55,824 bases of DNA, from NCBI GenBank assembly GCA_902168085.1, contig CABHOP010000007.1, positions 1-55,824 on the forward strand, given 5' to 3'. Shown piece after piece: positions 53,681 to 55,824 of this stretch (its first letter is position 1; every line of letters starts with the position of its first letter). The notes below the pieces were generated by a model that was given only the letters and a program-made list of their open reading frames with translations, had not been told where the DNA came from and made no database searches. The position numbers and the translations under genes are program-made. This DNA comes from an uncultured Bacteroides sp. Lineage in GTDB: Bacteria > Bacteroidota > Bacteroidia > Chitinophagales > Chitinophagaceae.

Positions 53681-54034
53681 TCATACTTGCTCGTAACCAC
53701 TTTTTATTACGGTAGAAATCATTTTGAATTGCTGCCGGGCCTTGAAATAATGCTTTGCATGTGCAGGAATGATAATTCCATTTCCAATGACAAGTTTATG
53801 TTCCTCACCATTTATAACCAGCTCGGCAGTTCCGTCTATAATCTGAATATAAGTATCAAAGGATAGCGACTTTTCCGCCAACTCCTCACCTGCATCAAAT
53901 GATGATGCCGTTACATTACCGGTAGTTTTCTTGATGATCGTTTTAGTAACGACGGCATTGGGCATATATTCAACAATTTCTATGATGATGTGTGGAATTG
54001 ACTTTTGCAGGCTGTCGTTGTCAGAATCATTCAT
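53681..54034 (-). CDS. Cupin domain protein
   Basis: A 117-residue single cupin. The core strands are visible: SFDTYIQIIDGTAELVINGEEHKLVIGNGIIIPAHAKHYF, with His of HAKH as a possible metal ligand; other usual His/Glu ligands are partly missing. Typical small cupin of stress or unknown role. First gene of a minus-strand pair with the unknown gene below. Confidence 0.85.
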   Translation of the reverse strand: MNDSDNDSLQKSIPHIIIEIVEYMPNAVVTKTIIKKTTGNVTASSFDAGEELAEKSLSFDTYIQIIDGTAELVINGEEHKLVIGNGIIIPAHAKHYFKARQQFKMISTVIKSGYEQV

Positions 54035-54110
54035 TATATAATTTACTTAAGCTATTTTAGAAAAGAGCAGTTGTTCTGCCCTTTTCTAAAATGCAGTGAA
54101 CTGCTTGAGA

Positions 54111-54398
54111 TTATACTTTTGTCTCCATCACTTTATTAATAATGTTGACTACTTCGTCATGCTTCTTGTTGATTCTTTTGCCTATTCGAGTCAATAAATC
54201 CCCTTCTTTGCCAGGTTCAAATTTCAAATCGGAATCTGTTAGCGAAGGAAACTTTTCCTGCAAAACCCTGCTGTGTTTATTCCAGTTTCCATTGATCTTA
54301 AACTCGTGGTTGGTCTTAACTTGTACCTTTTCCATAATCTTCATTGAATTAGATGTGAATGAATTTTCACCCGGTAAAGGTACTGGCAGTGTAGACAT
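54111..54398 (-). CDS. CsbD-like general stress protein
   Basis: A 95-residue protein; ATG 54344 is an alternative start. The central part (INGNWNKHSRVLQEKF, LTDSDLKFEPGKEGDLL, GKRINKKHDEVVNII) is close to the CsbD pattern of KGKWNQxKGxxKxxWGxLTDDDL. CsbD proteins are small hydrophilic stress-induced proteins without known enzyme activity. Confidence 0.75.
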   Translation of the reverse strand: MSTLPVPLPGENSFTSNSMKIMEKVQVKTNHEFKINGNWNKHSRVLQEKFPSLTDSDLKFEPGKEGDLLTRIGKRINKKHDEVVNIINKVMETKV

Positions 54399-54434
54399 GA
54401 CTTATTATATACTTACCGGCATTTATTACATCAA

Positions 54435-54992
54435 TCACACATTTTCCAGTCCCGTGCGTTTTTGGGCAAGTCGCTTAAAAAATGTAGGTGTAAGGCCGGT
54501 GATCTTTTTGAACTGTGCTGACAGGTGAGCTACACTGCTGTAATTTAATTTGTAAGAAATCTCCGTAAGACTAAGCTCATTATATAGCAAAAGTTCTTTT
54601 GCGCGTTCGATCTTGTTGAGGATTATGAAATGCTGTATTGTTATGCCTTTTACTTCAGAAAAAATATTTGCCAGATAGGTATAATCATAGCCCAGCTTAT
54701 TGCTGATATATACAGAATAGTTTACGGTAGGCGGCTCATCGTCATAATGTATCATCTCGATGATCATCGTCTTTATGCTCTCTATAAGAACGCTTTTTTT
54801 ATCATCTAGTAATTCCAGTCCTAATTTGAGTAGATTTTCATTTAACTGCTGATGTTGATCGAAAGATATACTCCCGTTTACTTCTATTACTCCAAGTTCA
54901 ACCGATGAATAATTAATTCCAAGTTGCGCAAGTACCGATTTTACCATCAGCTTACATCTCAAACTCACCATATACTTTACATACAACCTCAT
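54435..54992 (-). CDS. AraC-type transcriptional regulator
   Basis: A 185-residue regulator. The N-terminal part (residues 1-80) has no known ligand fold and the C-terminal AraC HTH starts near residue 90: KLGYDYTYLANIFSEVKGITIQHFIILNKIERAKELL, then LTEISYKLNYSSVAHLSAQFKKITGLTPTFF. Divergent from the porin-like gene; paired inverted repeats lie between them. Confidence 0.88.
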   Translation of the reverse strand: MRLYVKYMVSLRCKLMVKSVLAQLGINYSSVELGVIEVNGSISFDQHQQLNENLLKLGLELLDDKKSVLIESIKTMIIEMIHYDDEPPTVNYSVYISNKLGYDYTYLANIFSEVKGITIQHFIILNKIERAKELLLYNELSLTEISYKLNYSSVAHLSAQFKKITGLTPTFFKRLAQKRTGLENV

Positions 54993-55022
54993 TTATCTCA
55001 AATGTTATGGCGTGTTAGAATA

Positions 55023-55076
55023 TATACATACTGCATATAAAGGTATGTATAAATGACTATGTGTGATATGACATAG
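55023..55076. promoter_or_regulatory. Two inverted repeats between AraC and porin genes
   Basis: Repeat 1: TATACATAC (55023-55031) and GTATGTATA (55043-55051), centres 20 bases apart. Repeat 2: CTATGT (55057-55062) and ACATAG (55071-55076). They could be operators for the AraC protein. Confidence 0.45.
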
Positions 55077-55179
55077 AATGTGGCATTTATGTAAATCAAA
55101 AGTATAAGCGTATAACATCACATAGACGTATTATATCCAACTTTGCATAGTGAAGATATTCACAATAAAAATAAGGACT

Positions 55180-55824
55180 ATGAAAAATGCATCTCCAATT
55201 TCAACAATCACATCTATAAAGGAATTAAAGAAAATCACTCCGGTGCTTTTAGCGCTACTTCTGTGCACAGGTTATTGCATAGGGCAGGAGAAAAGTATAT
55301 CTGATTATCGCGAAAAGACCCAATTTGGACTGAAAGCCGGTGGGAATTACTCAGGCGTAACTAGTAGTGATGGCGAATCGTTTGTTCCCGAGGGGCGATT
55401 AGGTATAGCTGCGGGTGCGTTTGTAGCCATACCGCTAGGCAAGCAATTTGGTATACAGCCCGAGGTGTTATTCTCTCAAAAAGGATTTCATGCCACCGGA
55501 AGGTTATTGAATGCCGGCTATGAGCTTACGCGTACTACCAGTTATATCGATGTACCATTGCTTATATCCTATAAGCCGGCCGAGTTTCTTTCATTTCTTG
55601 CAGGCCCGCAATATTCATATCTGATTAAGCAAAAGGATGATTTCAAAAACGAAAGTACCAGTATTGAACAGGAAGTAATGTTTGGGAATGACAAAGTAAG
55701 GAAACATACATTGTGTCTAACAGCTGGTGCAGATGTCAATATTCAACAATTAGTGTTGGGGGTGCGGGTAGGTATAGACATGTGGAAAAATAATACACAA
55801 GCTATGACGACGCCAAATTACAGG
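55180..55824 (+). CDS. Porin family outer-membrane beta-barrel protein (partial)
   Basis: The first 215 codons are present; the gene runs off the window end. The ATG at 55180 leads into an atypically long polar N-terminus, then a signal-like helix (VLLALLLCTGYC) and barrel strands (FGLKAGGNYSGVT, GRLGIAAGAFVAIPLG, GIQPEVLFSQKGFHATG, SYIDVPLLISYKP, FLSFLAGPQYSYLI), the pattern of PorT-like/OM_b-brl_2 proteins. It is divergent from the AraC gene. Confidence 0.8.
   Translation, partial: MKNASPISTITSIKELKKITPVLLALLLCTGYCIGQEKSISDYREKTQFGLKAGGNYSGVTSSDGESFVPEGRLGIAAGAFVAIPLGKQFGIQPEVLFSQKGFHATGRLLNAGYELTRTTSYIDVPLLISYKPAEFLSFLAGPQYSYLIKQKDDFKNESTSIEQEVMFGNDKVRKHTLCLTAGADVNIQQLVLGVRVGIDMWKNNTQAMTTPNYR

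Overview
The window looks like a Bacteroidota chromosome, most likely from the Chitinophagaceae or a close relative. The evidence is three proteins with type IX secretion (T9SS) C-terminal sorting domains, a TonB-dependent receptor, several SPII lipoproteins, promoters that fit the Bacteroidota -7 consensus TAnnTTTG, A/T-rich start regions without classical Shine-Dalgarno sites, and many family-typical housekeeping proteins. I saw no rRNA, tRNA, CRISPR array, insertion sequence or prophage.

Layout. 1-5.1 kb: a PaiB-like flavoprotein, then a one-base-overlapping iron-uptake pair (siderophore receptor and PepSY membrane protein) and a small barrel-like protein. 5.1-31 kb is mostly core genome: sucD, an MlaF-like ATPase, a lipoprotein, phoH, purE, an SDR, a large FG-GAP/T9SS protein, rplY, prs, an OsmC protein, a dinucleotide-binding oxidoreductase, a LutA-like protein, ribH, a TPR protein, pdhA, recF, a mitochondrial-type citrate synthase, a deoxyhypusine-synthase-like protein, a phytoene-desaturase-family flavoprotein, glmM, an M16 protease and recA. 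31-36.4 kb is accessory stress/detox: a tight five-gene minus-strand run (two VOC proteins, a small HMA-like protein, DoxX, DinB), divergent from a GlxA-type regulator, followed by DUF1772, a QorB-like reductase and an AraC regulator. 36.7-38 kb: a papain-like cysteine protease lipoprotein paired with an unknown lipoprotein. 38.4-41.8 kb: a giant beta-helix T9SS protein.

41.9-52.5 kb is the most interesting part. It holds a copper P-type ATPase broken by a single in-frame TAA, a copper-chaperone-like HMA protein overlapping a possible 18-residue di-cysteine peptide, a T9SS/Ig-like pair, and then a gene set made of an Fe-S Rrf2 regulator, a cbb3-like heme-copper oxidase catalytic subunit, a CcoO-CcoP fusion cytochrome, a CPVC membrane protein, an unknown membrane-anchored protein and a group III truncated hemoglobin. 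The catalytic subunit keeps the metal-ligand histidines, but the position of the cross-linked active-site tyrosine is Phe577 and the conserved TFEG glutamate is Gln562. It also lacks the NorB glutamates. Together with the regulator and the hemoglobin, this suggests an NO-handling (or otherwise non-canonical) heme-copper enzyme rather than an ordinary cbb3 oxidase. It also carries an N-terminal extension built from two tandem copies of a roughly 100-residue TM/coiled module.

The second main candidate is the deoxyhypusine-synthase-like protein at 22.3 kb. It retains the catalytic lysine, but several residues of the spermidine site are changed. 52.9-55.8 kb holds small stress-type proteins, a cupin, a CsbD-like protein, an AraC regulator with paired inverted repeats upstream, and a porin-like gene cut by the window end.
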